Positions 8,371-17,405 of a DNA stretch of 64,000 nucleotides are shown here, piece by piece. The position numbers and the translations under genes are program-made. Positions within the stretch are counted from its first letter, which is position 1. Each line of letters opens with the position of its first letter. This DNA comes from Polycyclovorans sp. GTDB taxonomy: Bacteria > Pseudomonadota > Gammaproteobacteria > Nevskiales > Nevskiaceae. The DNA is taken from positions 96,797-160,796 of the forward strand of contig PAKU01000016.1 of the NCBI GenBank assembly GCA_002706265.1, given 5' to 3'. A model generated the notes under the pieces. It ran no database searches. It had not been told where the DNA came from and saw only the letters and a list, made by a program, of their open reading frames with translations.

Positions 8371-9546
8371 TCAGCAGACGCGCCCTGCGGCCACGCCGGA
8401 GGCCCATGCCCATTGGAAGTTGTAGCCCCCCAGATGGCCGGTGACATCAACCACCTCGCCAATGAAATACAGATTGGGCAGGTGCCGTGAGGCCATGGTC
8501 TGCGATGACAGTTCAGTGGTGTCGACCCCGCCCAGCGTGACCTCGGCCGTGCGATACCCCTCGGTGCCGCTGACGATCACCGGGTAGCGGTTGAGCATGT
8601 TGCCAATGCCGCGCAACTGCGGCTCCGACAGGCTTTGCAGCGTGCCGGCCCAGCCCTGCCGGTCGCACAGGCTTTGTGCCAGCCGTTTCGGCAGGGCCTC
8701 GGCCAGCCAGCTGCCCAGCCGCGCGCCCGGCGCTTCGGCCTTGGCCGCCCGCAGGCGCGCGCCGGCATCGTCGCCGGGCAGCAGGTCCAGCCACAGCCGC
8801 TCACCGGCATTCCAGTACGACGAAATCTGCAGAATCGCCGGGCCGCTGAGGCCCCGATGGGTGAACAGCACCGCCGAGCTGAAACGCTGGCCGTCCACTT
8901 CTGCCGCGGCGGGCAAGGCAATGCCGGCCAGCCCGTCGATCTCGTCCAGCGGCCGGCCGCTCAAGGTCAGCGGCACCAGACCCGCACGGGTGGGCAACAC
9001 CCGGTGCCCGAACTGCTCGGCCAGCGCGTAGCCCATGCCGGTGGCGCCCATCTTGGGAATCGACAGCCCGCCGCTGGCGACCACCAGCGACTGCGGTCGA
9101 ATCGCCTCGATGCCCACCCGCAGCTCGAAACCCAGCGCGTCGTGCCGCACCTCGTCCACCCGCGTGTCGGTGCGAATGGTCACGCCCGCAGCGTGACAGT
9201 CGTCCAGCAGCATCTGCACGATCTGCCTGGATGACCCATCGCAGAACAGTTGGCCCTCACCCTTCTCGTGATAGGCGATGCCATGCTGCTCCACCCGCGC
9301 AATGAAGTCCCAGGGCGTGAAGCGCGCCAGGGCCGACTTGGCGAAATGCGGATTGGCCGACAGATAATGCGCCGGACGCACGTCGTAATTGGTGAAATTG
9401 CAACGGCCGCCCCCCGACATGAGAATTTTCTTGCCCACGCGGTTTGCATGCTCGATCACCAGCACGCGGCGCCCGCGACGTCCGGCTTCGATAGCGCACA
9501 TCAGGCCCGCCGCGCCGCCGCCAATGATCACGACATCGGGGTTCAA
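8371..9546 (-). CDS. NAD(P)/FAD-dependent oxidoreductase, BaiN/HI0933 family
   Basis: 391 residues if started at the TTG at 9546, which gives the normal family N-terminus LNPDVVIIGGGAAGLMCAIE, a dinucleotide-binding (Rossmann) GxGxxG motif. A longer reading from 9675 adds an Arg/His-rich leader with no family counterpart, so I prefer the short start. Other family segments visible are KILMSGGGRCNFTN, VVASGGLSIPKMGATG, THRGLSGPAILQ and, near the C-terminus, VDVTGHLGGYNFQWAWASG. These are flavoproteins of mostly unassigned substrate, related to bile-acid BaiN. Monocistronic. Confidence 0.88.
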   Translation of the reverse strand: MNPDVVIIGGGAAGLMCAIEAGRRGRRVLVIEHANRVGKKILMSGGGRCNFTNYDVRPAHYLSANPHFAKSALARFTPWDFIARVEQHGIAYHEKGEGQLFCDGSSRQIVQMLLDDCHAAGVTIRTDTRVDEVRHDALGFELRVGIEAIRPQSLVVASGGLSIPKMGATGMGYALAEQFGHRVLPTRAGLVPLTLSGRPLDEIDGLAGIALPAAAEVDGQRFSSAVLFTHRGLSGPAILQISSYWNAGERLWLDLLPGDDAGARLRAAKAEAPGARLGSWLAEALPKRLAQSLCDRQGWAGTLQSLSEPQLRGIGNMLNRYPVIVSGTEGYRTAEVTLGGVDTTELSSQTMASRHLPNLYFIGEVVDVTGHLGGYNFQWAWASGVAAGRVC

Positions 9547-9745
9547 CGTGGCCTCGCGCGGTCGATGGCGCCAGCGTGCAAGTGTTTCGGGGTGCCCATG
9601 GTGATGGCCGGCAAGGGTGCGGCGCGGAGTGTAAGCCAGCCTGCGCGGTGCCTTTGGTCCTCGGGCACCGACCACTCATCGTGCCGAAGCCTACGCTGCG
9701 CTGCGTTCGGCGCATGATCGTCGCCAACTTCCGGAGTCCCACGCC

Positions 9746-10273
9746 ATGCCTGCACGCCGAAGCGCCCCGACACTTTCATCGCCGCTACGCCAGCGCGGTG
9801 CAACGGCGCTTGAGTTCGGCCTGGTGTTTCCGGCTCTGTTCGTGCTGTTTTACGGCACCTTGACCTTTGCGCTGATCTTCACCGCCCGCATGGGCTTGCA
9901 GCACGCCGCCGAAGAGGGCGCCCGCAGTGCCGTGACGTTTCGCATCGAAGGCAGCACGCCGGGCATTACCCAACTCACGCTGCGTCGCGATGCGGCGCGC
10001 GCCACGGCGCTTCAGCAGGCCAGCTGGATCAGCCGCTTTGCAGCACCGCTTCAGGTCGTGGTCGAAACCCGAATCTGCGCGGCGAACAGCGACTGCTCGG
10101 TTGAGACCACCACCTGTGGCCGCGAGCTCGCCGACGCCTGCAAGATCTTCGTGAGCGTGACCTACCCTTATGCCACGCGGCCCATTCTGCCCAGCGCGTT
10201 CGGCTTGCCCGTTCCAACCACCCTCAGCGGCGAAGCCAGCCTGCTGCTTGACGGCAGGTTGATCGGCTCATGA
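9746..10273 (+). CDS. TadE-like pseudopilin 1
   Basis: 175 residues. After a short basic leader (LRQRGATALEFGLVFPALFVLFYGTLTFALIF) it has the TadE-like prepilin pattern: a Glu five residues into the hydrophobic helix (ALEFGLVFP). The periplasmic part has four Cys (ICAANSDC and TTCGRELADAC) that may form disulfides. Minor pseudopilins of this type assemble with the Tad/Flp tight-adherence pilus. The stop overlaps the start of the next gene by 4 bases, so the three genes form one operon. A GGAG lies 9 bases before the ATG. Confidence 0.85.
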   Translation: MPARRSAPTLSSPLRQRGATALEFGLVFPALFVLFYGTLTFALIFTARMGLQHAAEEGARSAVTFRIEGSTPGITQLTLRRDAARATALQQASWISRFAAPLQVVVETRICAANSDCSVETTTCGRELADACKIFVSVTYPYATRPILPSAFGLPVPTTLSGEASLLLDGRLIGS

Positions 10274-10755
10274 CGCGTCCACCCCGACAGGCTCAATCAG
10301 GTGCCGCGGCGGTGGAGTTCGCCTTGTGCCTGCCCATCTTCATGGTGCTGGCGTGGGGCCTGTTGAGTTTTGGTGCCCTGTTCTACACCCAGTTGGCGGT
10401 GTCGCGCGCCGCGCATGACGGCGCCAACGCCATTGCCCTGCTCCCCGAAGGGCAGTCGGCTGTGGGTTCGCTGCCCCAGGTCCGCAGTCTGGTGCAGGCA
10501 TCGCTGGCATCAACGCCCATCGTGCCCGGCGTCAGCGGCTTCGAGGGCCGTCGCCAATGGCTGATCGCCCGCCAGGATCTGGTCATCACCGTCAACGACA
10601 CCAGCACTGAATGCGGCAGCCCCTGCGTGACCTTGCGAATCGAGTACCCCTACGGCAACGATGTGCGGCTGCTGCCCAACATCGGCGTGCCGGGCCTGGG
10701 CATGTTGTCGTTCATTCCTGACCGATTGGTCGCCAAAGCCGTGGTGGCGCGATGA
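10270..10755 (+). CDS. TadE-like pseudopilin 2
   Basis: 161 residues with the same plan as the preceding gene: basic N-terminus, then GAAAVEFALCLPIFMVLAWGLLSFG (Glu at position +5 of the helix), a periplasmic beta-rich domain and one Cys pair (STECGSPC). Overlaps both neighbours by 4 bases (ATGA). Probably a minor pilin of a Tad-like apparatus. Confidence 0.85.
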   Translation: MTRPPRQAQSGAAAVEFALCLPIFMVLAWGLLSFGALFYTQLAVSRAAHDGANAIALLPEGQSAVGSLPQVRSLVQASLASTPIVPGVSGFEGRRQWLIARQDLVITVNDTSTECGSPCVTLRIEYPYGNDVRLLPNIGVPGLGMLSFIPDRLVAKAVVAR

Positions 10756-12989
10756 ATCACATGATCAACCGACCGCCAGGCCGCCCCGGCCCGGGCCGTC
10801 AACGCGGCGCCGTGCTGCTGTTTGCGGCCCTGGGCATCAGCGCCCTCATCGTCATGGCCTCGCTCATCGACCTGGGTCTGCTGTACCAATATCGACGCGA
10901 ATACCAAAAGACCGCCGATCTGGCGGCCCTTGCGGGCGCGGCAAAGCTCACCGAGCTGGGCTGCGCTGCCGCCGCCGAGGCCGCCCGCCAGAATGTTGAA
11001 CAAAACCTTGTCGATTTTCGGCATGACGCCCCGGTCATTCAGACGGGCGAGTGGCGGCGGAATGAATCGCCCGCATTCGTGGAGGGCTGCGACGCCAGCA
11101 CCAACGCGATTCGGGTCATCGTTTCCGGGCGCCCGCCGGCCCTGCTGGCGCCCGTGGTCGCCAGCGAGGACCAGCGCCGGCTCAGCGCCCAGAGTGTCGC
11201 CCGCAACAGTGATCCGGTGGCGAGTTTCTCGGTGGGCTCCCGTTTGCTACGTGTCTCGGGCGACTCAACTTTGGGCGCCCTGCTCAAGGGCATTGGCCTC
11301 GACCTGAACGATACAACCGTTGGAAGTTACGAGGGTTTGGTCAGCGTCACAATCACGCCCAAAGGGCTGCTCGACGCGCTGGGAATTCCCGTCAGTGGGA
11401 ATATTACTGTGGGCGGTCTCAATGCTCTGCTCGCGGTCGAACAAGTCTCCGTTGGCCAGATACTGGACGCAACTGTGCAGGCGGCTGGACAGGATGGACT
11501 GCTCGCGGTCAACGTGACCCTGCTTGGCGAAATTGAAGCGAAATTGGGGATTACTGCACTTCCCGACATTCAGCTGGGCCAATCAGAAAACACCCGCGGC
11601 CTGTTTGCGCCGATCACCACCGCGACCGGCGATGCGGCCTTGAATGCAAGTGTCGATGCGCTGAGCATTATCAGCACAGCCATTGGAATCGCATCCGCCG
11701 GGCGAGCAGTCAGCGTGGCGGTTCCGAATCTGCTCGGCGTGACGGCCAAGGTCGGTGTTGTTGAACCGCCTTCCATCGGCATCGGCGGCGTTGGCACGAC
11801 GGCCTATACCGCACAAGTGCGGGTTTACGTTGGTCTTGATACCAACAATATTCCCGGACTCGGAGCGCTGTTAGGCGCCCTTAAACCGCTGGTGGACGTT
11901 CGCCTCAACCTGCCGCTCACGCTGGATGTTGTGGCAAGCAAGGGGACTGTCGACGACTTATGCACCACCGAAATGCGCGCGGAGAACTACGCTCAACCGG
12001 GCAACCCGCCGGGTGATGACTGCCCAGCGGGGCAACACTGCGCCGCGATCCAAGTGGATGCCGACCTTCTGAACCTTTGCATCGGGCCTTATCCGGGCGG
12101 CGCAGACCCGTTCTCCGTCCAAGGTAGCTGCAAGGATACGGTTCTTGATACTGAAGTTCTGCGTGTGGGGCTGTTAGGCGCCACGTTGCTGGGTAAAACG
12201 GGGAGCCTGAAAACGGGTCTGGCAACCACTCCGCCGGCCGATATTTATCTGGCCAAGGAGAAGGCCGGGACGGTCGGCAGTGCCCTCGACCTGGGCACGG
12301 CCCTGAACAACTTGACATCTGCATTGGCCGATTTTCTTTTCGGCGGCGGAACAACGCCGGCCATCACGGCAGCCGATGCCAACACGGCTGCGGCGAAGAT
12401 CTGGAACGACGTGGGCGGAAACGCATGCGGTGGTGACACATCCAGTGGAAGGACCTGCAGACAAAACAAATATCAAGCCGGACTCAAGCAGGTAGAAGCC
12501 CTCACCCAAACGGCACAAACCAATTACAACAATCTCAGCTCGACCGACAAGACAGCGCTTCAGGGTTTGGGTGGCGCCATCGGCGCCGCGCTGACCGGCG
12601 TCGTCAACGGACTTACGAGCCTGCTAGGCGGCGTCCTCGGCCTGGTCGGCGGGCTTTTGGGCGGTGTTTTGGACTTTTTAGGTAATCTTGTGGGCTGCTT
12701 GTTCGGCAATTGCCCCTTCGATCCATGCTTGGGCGGATGGGACACTAACGGGACCAACGCAGCATGCGTGACCAAGCTCGCTGCCGAGGCCGTCACGGGC
12801 AGTACGGCGTCCAATTCGACGACCGCCCTGCTGAACAGCCTACTCGGGCCCATTTTCGATCTGTTGGATTCGGTCGCAAGTGGCCTCATCAACACCATTC
12901 TGAAGGACCTGCTGGGGCTGCACCTAGGGGAAACGGATGTGAATCTGACGGACCTGCAATGCGGTGGCGACCCTGTACTGGCGGAATGA
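10752..12989 (+). CDS. TadG-like pilus assembly protein
   Basis: 745 residues. The N-terminus (GRQRGAVLLFAALGISALIVMASLIDLGLLYQYRREYQKTADLAALAGA) is the TadG-type membrane anchor followed by the AADAAALAGA-like motif. The long periplasmic portion alternates valine/glycine strands (for example LGALLGALKPLVDVRLNLPLTLDVVAS) and has Cys-rich insertions near residues 400-450 and 640-675. A second Gly/Leu-rich stretch (GLTSLLGGVLGLVGGLLGG) lies near residue 620. TadG anchors or secretes with the Flp pilus. The middle (about 11.3-12.6 kb) has visibly less GC-biased third positions than its neighbours. No tadA/B/C, cpaB or flp gene is next to it. Confidence 0.75.
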   Translation: MNHMINRPPGRPGPGRQRGAVLLFAALGISALIVMASLIDLGLLYQYRREYQKTADLAALAGAAKLTELGCAAAAEAARQNVEQNLVDFRHDAPVIQTGEWRRNESPAFVEGCDASTNAIRVIVSGRPPALLAPVVASEDQRRLSAQSVARNSDPVASFSVGSRLLRVSGDSTLGALLKGIGLDLNDTTVGSYEGLVSVTITPKGLLDALGIPVSGNITVGGLNALLAVEQVSVGQILDATVQAAGQDGLLAVNVTLLGEIEAKLGITALPDIQLGQSENTRGLFAPITTATGDAALNASVDALSIISTAIGIASAGRAVSVAVPNLLGVTAKVGVVEPPSIGIGGVGTTAYTAQVRVYVGLDTNNIPGLGALLGALKPLVDVRLNLPLTLDVVASKGTVDDLCTTEMRAENYAQPGNPPGDDCPAGQHCAAIQVDADLLNLCIGPYPGGADPFSVQGSCKDTVLDTEVLRVGLLGATLLGKTGSLKTGLATTPPADIYLAKEKAGTVGSALDLGTALNNLTSALADFLFGGGTTPAITAADANTAAAKIWNDVGGNACGGDTSSGRTCRQNKYQAGLKQVEALTQTAQTNYNNLSSTDKTALQGLGGAIGAALTGVVNGLTSLLGGVLGLVGGLLGGVLDFLGNLVGCLFGNCPFDPCLGGWDTNGTNAACVTKLAAEAVTGSTASNSTTALLNSLLGPIFDLLDSVASGLINTILKDLLGLHLGETDVNLTDLQCGGDPVLAE

Positions 12990-13109
12990 GGCTGCGGAGA
13001 TGTTGACCCCGCGACCCTGACAGCGTCTCCCTCACGCCACGCCCTGACCGGCGCCCATTCCCCCACCGCAATTCAGCGGTGATCCACGCCGATTGCGTAC
13101 CATCGACCC

Positions 13110-13865
13110 ATGATGATTGGACTGATTGTCGGCGGCCTGATTGGGCTGTTACTGCGGGGCGGGATCCTCGGGCTCGTGCTGGGCGCGGTGCTGGGCTATT
13201 TTCTGGCCCGGCCCATCATGGCCGCGCTGGGCAAGACGCAGGTTGGGCAGGTGCGGCGGGCCTTTATTGACAGCACCTTTTCGGTGATGGGCGCGGTGTG
13301 CAAGGCCGACGGCGTGGTGTCGCAAGACGAGATTCGCGTGGTCGAGCAGCTGTTCGCCCGGCTGCGCCTGGGCGAAGACGGTCGCGAGGACGCCCGCAAG
13401 GCCTTCAATCGCGGCAAGGCCGCCGGGTTTGACCTCGATGCCGAGGTGGCGCGCTTCGCGGGCCTGTGCCGGGGACAGACGCCGCTGCTCAACATGTTTC
13501 TGCAAATGCAGCTGGCGGCGGTGGCCGCCGATGGTGAGGTCCACGCCGAAGAGCACGCCCTGCTGCTGCGGATTGCGCGGGGGCTGGGCCTGTCAGAAGC
13601 CGACGTGCAGCGCCTGGAGGCGGCGCTGCGCGGTGGCGGCCGCGGCCCGTCGCGCGATGATCTGGCCGCCGCCTACGCGACGCTTGGCGTGCAGGCCGAC
13701 GCCAGCGACAGCGAGGTGCGGCAGGCCTACCGACGGCTGATGAGCGAGAACCACCCCGACAAGCTCGCCGCCAAGGGCCTGCCCGAAAGCATGCGGCCGG
13801 TTGCCGAAGAAAAGACCCGCAACATCACCGCCGCGTACGACCGCATCAAGACCGCGCGCGCCTGA
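13110..13865 (+). CDS. djlA: Co-chaperone DjlA (TerB-like plus J domain)
   Basis: 251 residues. It has an N-terminal Gly-rich transmembrane helix (GLIVGGLIGLLLRGGILGLVLG), a TerB-like helical domain at about 45-165 (FSVMGAVCKADGVVSQDEIR, AAVAADGEVHAEE), and a C-terminal J domain with the HPD tripeptide in SENHPDKLAAKGLPESM. That order is diagnostic for DjlA, an inner-membrane co-chaperone that stimulates DnaK. It is the last gene before the twelve-gene envelope operon, separated by 177 bases. Confidence 0.92.
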   Translation: MMIGLIVGGLIGLLLRGGILGLVLGAVLGYFLARPIMAALGKTQVGQVRRAFIDSTFSVMGAVCKADGVVSQDEIRVVEQLFARLRLGEDGREDARKAFNRGKAAGFDLDAEVARFAGLCRGQTPLLNMFLQMQLAAVAADGEVHAEEHALLLRIARGLGLSEADVQRLEAALRGGGRGPSRDDLAAAYATLGVQADASDSEVRQAYRRLMSENHPDKLAAKGLPESMRPVAEEKTRNITAAYDRIKTARA

Positions 13866-14042
13866 ACGCGGCGTGGCAGGGGTCGCCGATCGGGCCGCGC
13901 GGTTCCGGGTCCGGCCAGCCGGGCGGCGAACCCCGGCAGTCATGCGCCGCCCGGCCGCGCCGTTTGCAACCCTTGGGCGCCTGCATCGGTCCAAGAGGCC
14001 ACTGCGTAAACACCGCACAGTTCGAACCACAGGAGGACGGGG

Positions 14043-15422
14043 GTGCAGAGACTGACGTTCTCGGGGTGTCATCGTTCATCACGGCGGCCAGCCGCCGTGA
14101 TGCTGCTGGGCGTGCTGCTGGGCGGCGTTCCGCTGCTCGCAGCCGCGCAGGCCACCGATCCGCCCGCCGCGCGGGCCGCCGACACGCCCATGCTCACCGT
14201 GCCCGAGGTGGCCGCGATGCCGCCGCTGGAATGGCCGGAATGCCTGGTGCGCCCCGATGTGCATCCGCAGATTCAGGCCATCGAGGCGGCGTTGACGCGC
14301 AACGACCTTGCCGACGCGCAGCGGCGGGTCGCGGCCCACACCCTGGAACTGCGCGACGCCACCCCCCAGGCCCGGCTCGATGCGCAACTCGCGGCCGCGG
14401 TGGTGATGGCCCGTGCGGGCAACCCGCAGGCACGCCAGCGCTTTGCCGCCGTGGCCGAGGATGCGGCGGCCCTGAACGGCCTGCACGCGCCGCATCTGCT
14501 GTCGGCCAGGGCCGGCGAAGGCTTCATGGCGCTGCGTCAGGGCGACGCGCTCGCGGCCGAGGACGCGTTGCGCAGCGCCCTGCACCTGCACCGCATGCGC
14601 TACGGGCTGCACGACCCCGGGCAGGCGGTCTATCTGCAGGCGCTTGCGACGCTGGCCGATGGCGCCGCGGCCGAAGAACAGGTCACCGTGCTGATGCGCC
14701 GGCAACTGGCCTTGCAGCGGCGGCAGCTGCTTGCCGACGAGGCCGCCACGGGGGTGCTTGAAGCCCTGCCGGCGTTGATCGAAACGCTGCGCAACAGCAC
14801 GGTCTTCGCCGCCATGGCTGAACCCATCGGCGAACTGCGGGAGGCCGTGCACACCAAGCTGGGCAACGACCACCCGGCGGGCGTGCCGCTGCTGATCGCC
14901 GACGCCCATGCCAGCGCCCTGCACGCGATCGCCAGCGAAGGGCTGTGGGACCCCCGCCATCTGCGCGAGGCCTATCGGCTGATGACCTCGCTCGACATCG
15001 ACATGCCGGTGGTCGATCGCGCCCAGTATCTGGTCGACGTGGGCAACGTCTGGTGGCTGGCGGGCCACCGCGCCACGGCGCTGGCGGTGTTCAAGGTGGC
15101 GACCGACCTCAAGGTGCCCTCGGCGACCGAGCGCCTCGGCCGGCCTGAGGCGCTGGCCTGGCCCAGCGGCACGCCGCGGGCCCTGACGGATGCCGCCGCT
15201 GAGGGCTGGCTGCGGCTCGGCATTCGCATCAACCCGCGGGGTGATGTGATGCGCGTCACCGACGCGGCCATGTCGCCCCGGCAAGACCCGGTGGGCGTTG
15301 CCCGCGCCCGCGCCTGGCAATCGGCGGTGCGCCGCGCCATCTGGCGCCCTGCCGTGGTCGACGGCCGCCCCGCGACGCGCAAGGATATGGTCATTTTCGA
15401 CCGCTTTGTGCCCACCCCATGA
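14043..15422 (+). CDS. Exported TPR-like protein with TonB-C-like terminus (envelope operon gene 1)
   Basis: 459 residues, GTG start at 14043 with AGGAGG six bases upstream. A signal sequence (PAAVMLLGVLLGGVPLLAAAQA) is followed by alpha-helical, TPR-like repeats (pairs such as DLADAQRRVAAHTLELRD and GDALAAEDALRSALHLHRMRYG). The last 75 residues read GWLRLGIRINPRGDVMRVTD and IWRPAVVDGRPAT, the pattern of a TonB C-terminal domain (GWV.V.F.V...G.V..V ... W.PA..DG.P). No N-terminal TonB anchor is present, so it would be a soluble periplasmic protein. It heads a run of twelve co-oriented genes and overlaps the next by 4 bases. Function unknown. Confidence 0.7.
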   Translation: MQRLTFSGCHRSSRRPAAVMLLGVLLGGVPLLAAAQATDPPAARAADTPMLTVPEVAAMPPLEWPECLVRPDVHPQIQAIEAALTRNDLADAQRRVAAHTLELRDATPQARLDAQLAAAVVMARAGNPQARQRFAAVAEDAAALNGLHAPHLLSARAGEGFMALRQGDALAAEDALRSALHLHRMRYGLHDPGQAVYLQALATLADGAAAEEQVTVLMRRQLALQRRQLLADEAATGVLEALPALIETLRNSTVFAAMAEPIGELREAVHTKLGNDHPAGVPLLIADAHASALHAIASEGLWDPRHLREAYRLMTSLDIDMPVVDRAQYLVDVGNVWWLAGHRATALAVFKVATDLKVPSATERLGRPEALAWPSGTPRALTDAAAEGWLRLGIRINPRGDVMRVTDAAMSPRQDPVGVARARAWQSAVRRAIWRPAVVDGRPATRKDMVIFDRFVPTP

Positions 15423-16201
15423 CCCGACGCCTGCCCCTGCACGACGACGCCCGAACCGCCACGGCCCGCCAGCGGCAGGGCGCGCTCAGCGCGGCGGTGC
15501 TGTTGCTGATCAGTGCCTGCGCCGCCGTGCCGCCCAGCCCCGACCAACCACCCCAACCCACACCGCCGCCGCCGCCGGCCCAACAGCCCGCCCCGCCCGC
15601 ACCACCGGCCAGCGCCCCCGGCGCGGCGGCCGCCCCCACCGACAAGGCCGAATCACCGGCGCCACAGCCCACGGCCCCACCACCACCGCCGTCCGGCGCG
15701 GTTGGCGACCCGGTTGACGGCGCCGCAGGCGCCCGGCCGGCGCCGGCCTTGCCGTCGCCCGCGGCAGGGCAAACCGCGCAGGAGCAGATGGACGCCATCG
15801 ATCAGGCATTCGGCGAGTCACTGGGCGTTTTCGACGAGCGCCTGGCGCGGGAGCAGATCGACCAGCAACAGCAGCGCGAAGCGGCGGCGGCCGAGCAGGC
15901 CGCGCGGGATGCGGCGGGCGGCGCGGCCGGTGACGACGAGGGCGGCGACGGCAGTTCCGGCGCCCCGCCCCCGCCGTCGGGCGGCGTCTATGACGACGCG
16001 TCTGAACCCGGCGAGGGCGACGGGCGCCAGGGTCCGTCCAGCCCCGGCAATCGCGCCGGGCCCACCCCGCCCGACGTGGGCGATGGCCGTGATGACGACA
16101 TCGTGGCCCGGCAGTTGCGTGAAGCCGCCCAGCGCGAGACCGATCCTGAACTGCGCGCGCGGCTGTGGGACGAATACCGGGCGTACAAACGGAGCCAGTG
16201 A
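15419..16201 (+). CDS. Pro/Ala-rich lipoprotein (envelope operon gene 2)
   Basis: 260 residues. An N-terminal hydrophobic stretch ends in a lipobox-like LLISAC, indicating lipid attachment after a fairly long leader. It is followed by a Pro-rich region, an acidic coiled-coil-prone segment (ERLAREQIDQQQQREAAAAEQ) and a Gly/Asp/Pro linker; the C-terminal 35 residues form a charged helix (ETDPELRARLWDEYRAYKR). Low complexity makes family assignment impossible. It overlaps gene 1 by 4 bases and gene 3 by one base (TGATG). Confidence 0.65.
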   Translation: MTRRLPLHDDARTATARQRQGALSAAVLLLISACAAVPPSPDQPPQPTPPPPPAQQPAPPAPPASAPGAAAAPTDKAESPAPQPTAPPPPPSGAVGDPVDGAAGARPAPALPSPAAGQTAQEQMDAIDQAFGESLGVFDERLAREQIDQQQQREAAAAEQAARDAAGGAAGDDEGGDGSSGAPPPPSGGVYDDASEPGEGDGRQGPSSPGNRAGPTPPDVGDGRDDDIVARQLREAAQRETDPELRARLWDEYRAYKRSQ

Positions 16202-17403
16202 TGGATCGAGCACACCTACCCGCGCGCACCTCCGCGCCCCTGATCTGGGCCCTGCTGCTGGCCGCCCTGGCCAGCGGCTGCGTGTCGCAGCAGGTCAAGA
16301 AAGTGGGCAGCACCCAGGCGCAATACGCACAGGCCGAGGTGCCGCCCGAGGCCCTGCTGCAGGTGGCGATCGTGACCTTCGACCCCGGCATTCCCGACAC
16401 CATCAAGGCGCAGGAAAAGAACAACGTGATTCCCGCCGTGCGTGAAGCCGAGGCCAAGTACCTGCCGCACGTGCTGCGCGACACCCTGCAGAACACCGGC
16501 TACTGGGGCGCGGTGCGCGTGGTGCCGGCCGCGGTGAACACCGCCGAGGTCACGGTGCGGGGCACAATCCTTGAATCGGACGGCGAGCTGCTGAAGCTGG
16601 CGATTACCGCCGAAGACGCCACCGGCCGGGTCTGGCTGGACAAGACCTACGAAGAAACCGCCGCCGAATATGCCTACACCGAGAAGCTGCCGGCCGGCAG
16701 CGATCCGTTTCAGGACATCTACAACCGCATCGCCAACGACCTGCTCGCCGAGCGCCGCGAGATGAACCCGTCTGACCTGGTCGCCCTGCGGCGTGTGGCC
16801 GAAATGCGCTTTGCCGCGCAGATGGCGCCCGACCGCTTTGCCCAGTACCTCGACACCGACCGTCGCGGCCGGGTCAGCGTAAACCGCCTGCCGCCGGCCA
16901 ATGATCCGGTGCTGGCGCGGGTCGAGCAGATTCGCACCCGCGAAGAATTGCTGGTCGACACGCTGGACGCCCACTACGCCAACTACCGGCAGAACATCGG
17001 CAAGTCGTACCAGGAGTGGCGCGAGGCAACCTATCGCGAAGCCTTGGCGCTGCGCGAGCTGAAAGCGGCCGAGTGGCAGCGCAAGATTCTGGGCGCGGCG
17101 GCCATTCTGGGCGGCATCGCCGCCGTGGCCACTTCCGACAATCAGGCGCAATCGACCATCGGCCAGGCGGCGGTGATCGGCGGCATCTTCGGCATACAGT
17201 CCGGCATTGCCAAAGGGCAGGAACGCAAGCTGCACGAGGAGTCACTGCGCGAACTCAACGCCTCGCTGGCCTCCGAGGTCGAGCCGCAGACCGTTCAGCT
17301 CGATGGCAAAACCATCATGCTCACCGGCTCGGCCGAAGAGCAGTACCGCCAGTGGCAGGCCCTGCTGGCGCAGATGGTCGCCGCCGAACGTGGCACGTTG
17401 TAG
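16201..17403 (+). CDS. Lipoprotein, DUF-type envelope protein (envelope operon gene 3)
   Basis: 400 residues. Signal peptide with lipobox LASGC (LLLAALASGCVSQQ). The mature N-terminal domain has strands like LLQVAIVTFDPGIPD and a region resembling lipoproteins that answer an ABC-type or Tol-like assembly (RGTILESDGELLKLAITAEDATGRVWLDKTY). After residue 240 there is a long charged helix, a glycine-rich segment near 295-320 (LGAAAILGGIAAVATS, then IGQAAVIGGIFG) that could enter a membrane, and a helical tail. I do not recognise a named family. It overlaps gene 2. Confidence 0.7.
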   Translation: MDRAHLPARTSAPLIWALLLAALASGCVSQQVKKVGSTQAQYAQAEVPPEALLQVAIVTFDPGIPDTIKAQEKNNVIPAVREAEAKYLPHVLRDTLQNTGYWGAVRVVPAAVNTAEVTVRGTILESDGELLKLAITAEDATGRVWLDKTYEETAAEYAYTEKLPAGSDPFQDIYNRIANDLLAERREMNPSDLVALRRVAEMRFAAQMAPDRFAQYLDTDRRGRVSVNRLPPANDPVLARVEQIRTREELLVDTLDAHYANYRQNIGKSYQEWREATYREALALRELKAAEWQRKILGAAAILGGIAAVATSDNQAQSTIGQAAVIGGIFGIQSGIAKGQERKLHEESLRELNASLASEVEPQTVQLDGKTIMLTGSAEEQYRQWQALLAQMVAAERGTL

Positions 17404-17405
17404 GG

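Noticed and set aside
13866..14042. Strong promoter for the envelope operon
   Set aside because: No clear -35/-10 pair is recognisable in the 177 bases; only the ribosome-binding site near 14031 is convincing.
14079..15320. A 413-codon antisense frame
   Set aside because: Lies over the TPR-TonB-C gene, which has a ribosome-binding site, a signal peptide and recognisable domains.
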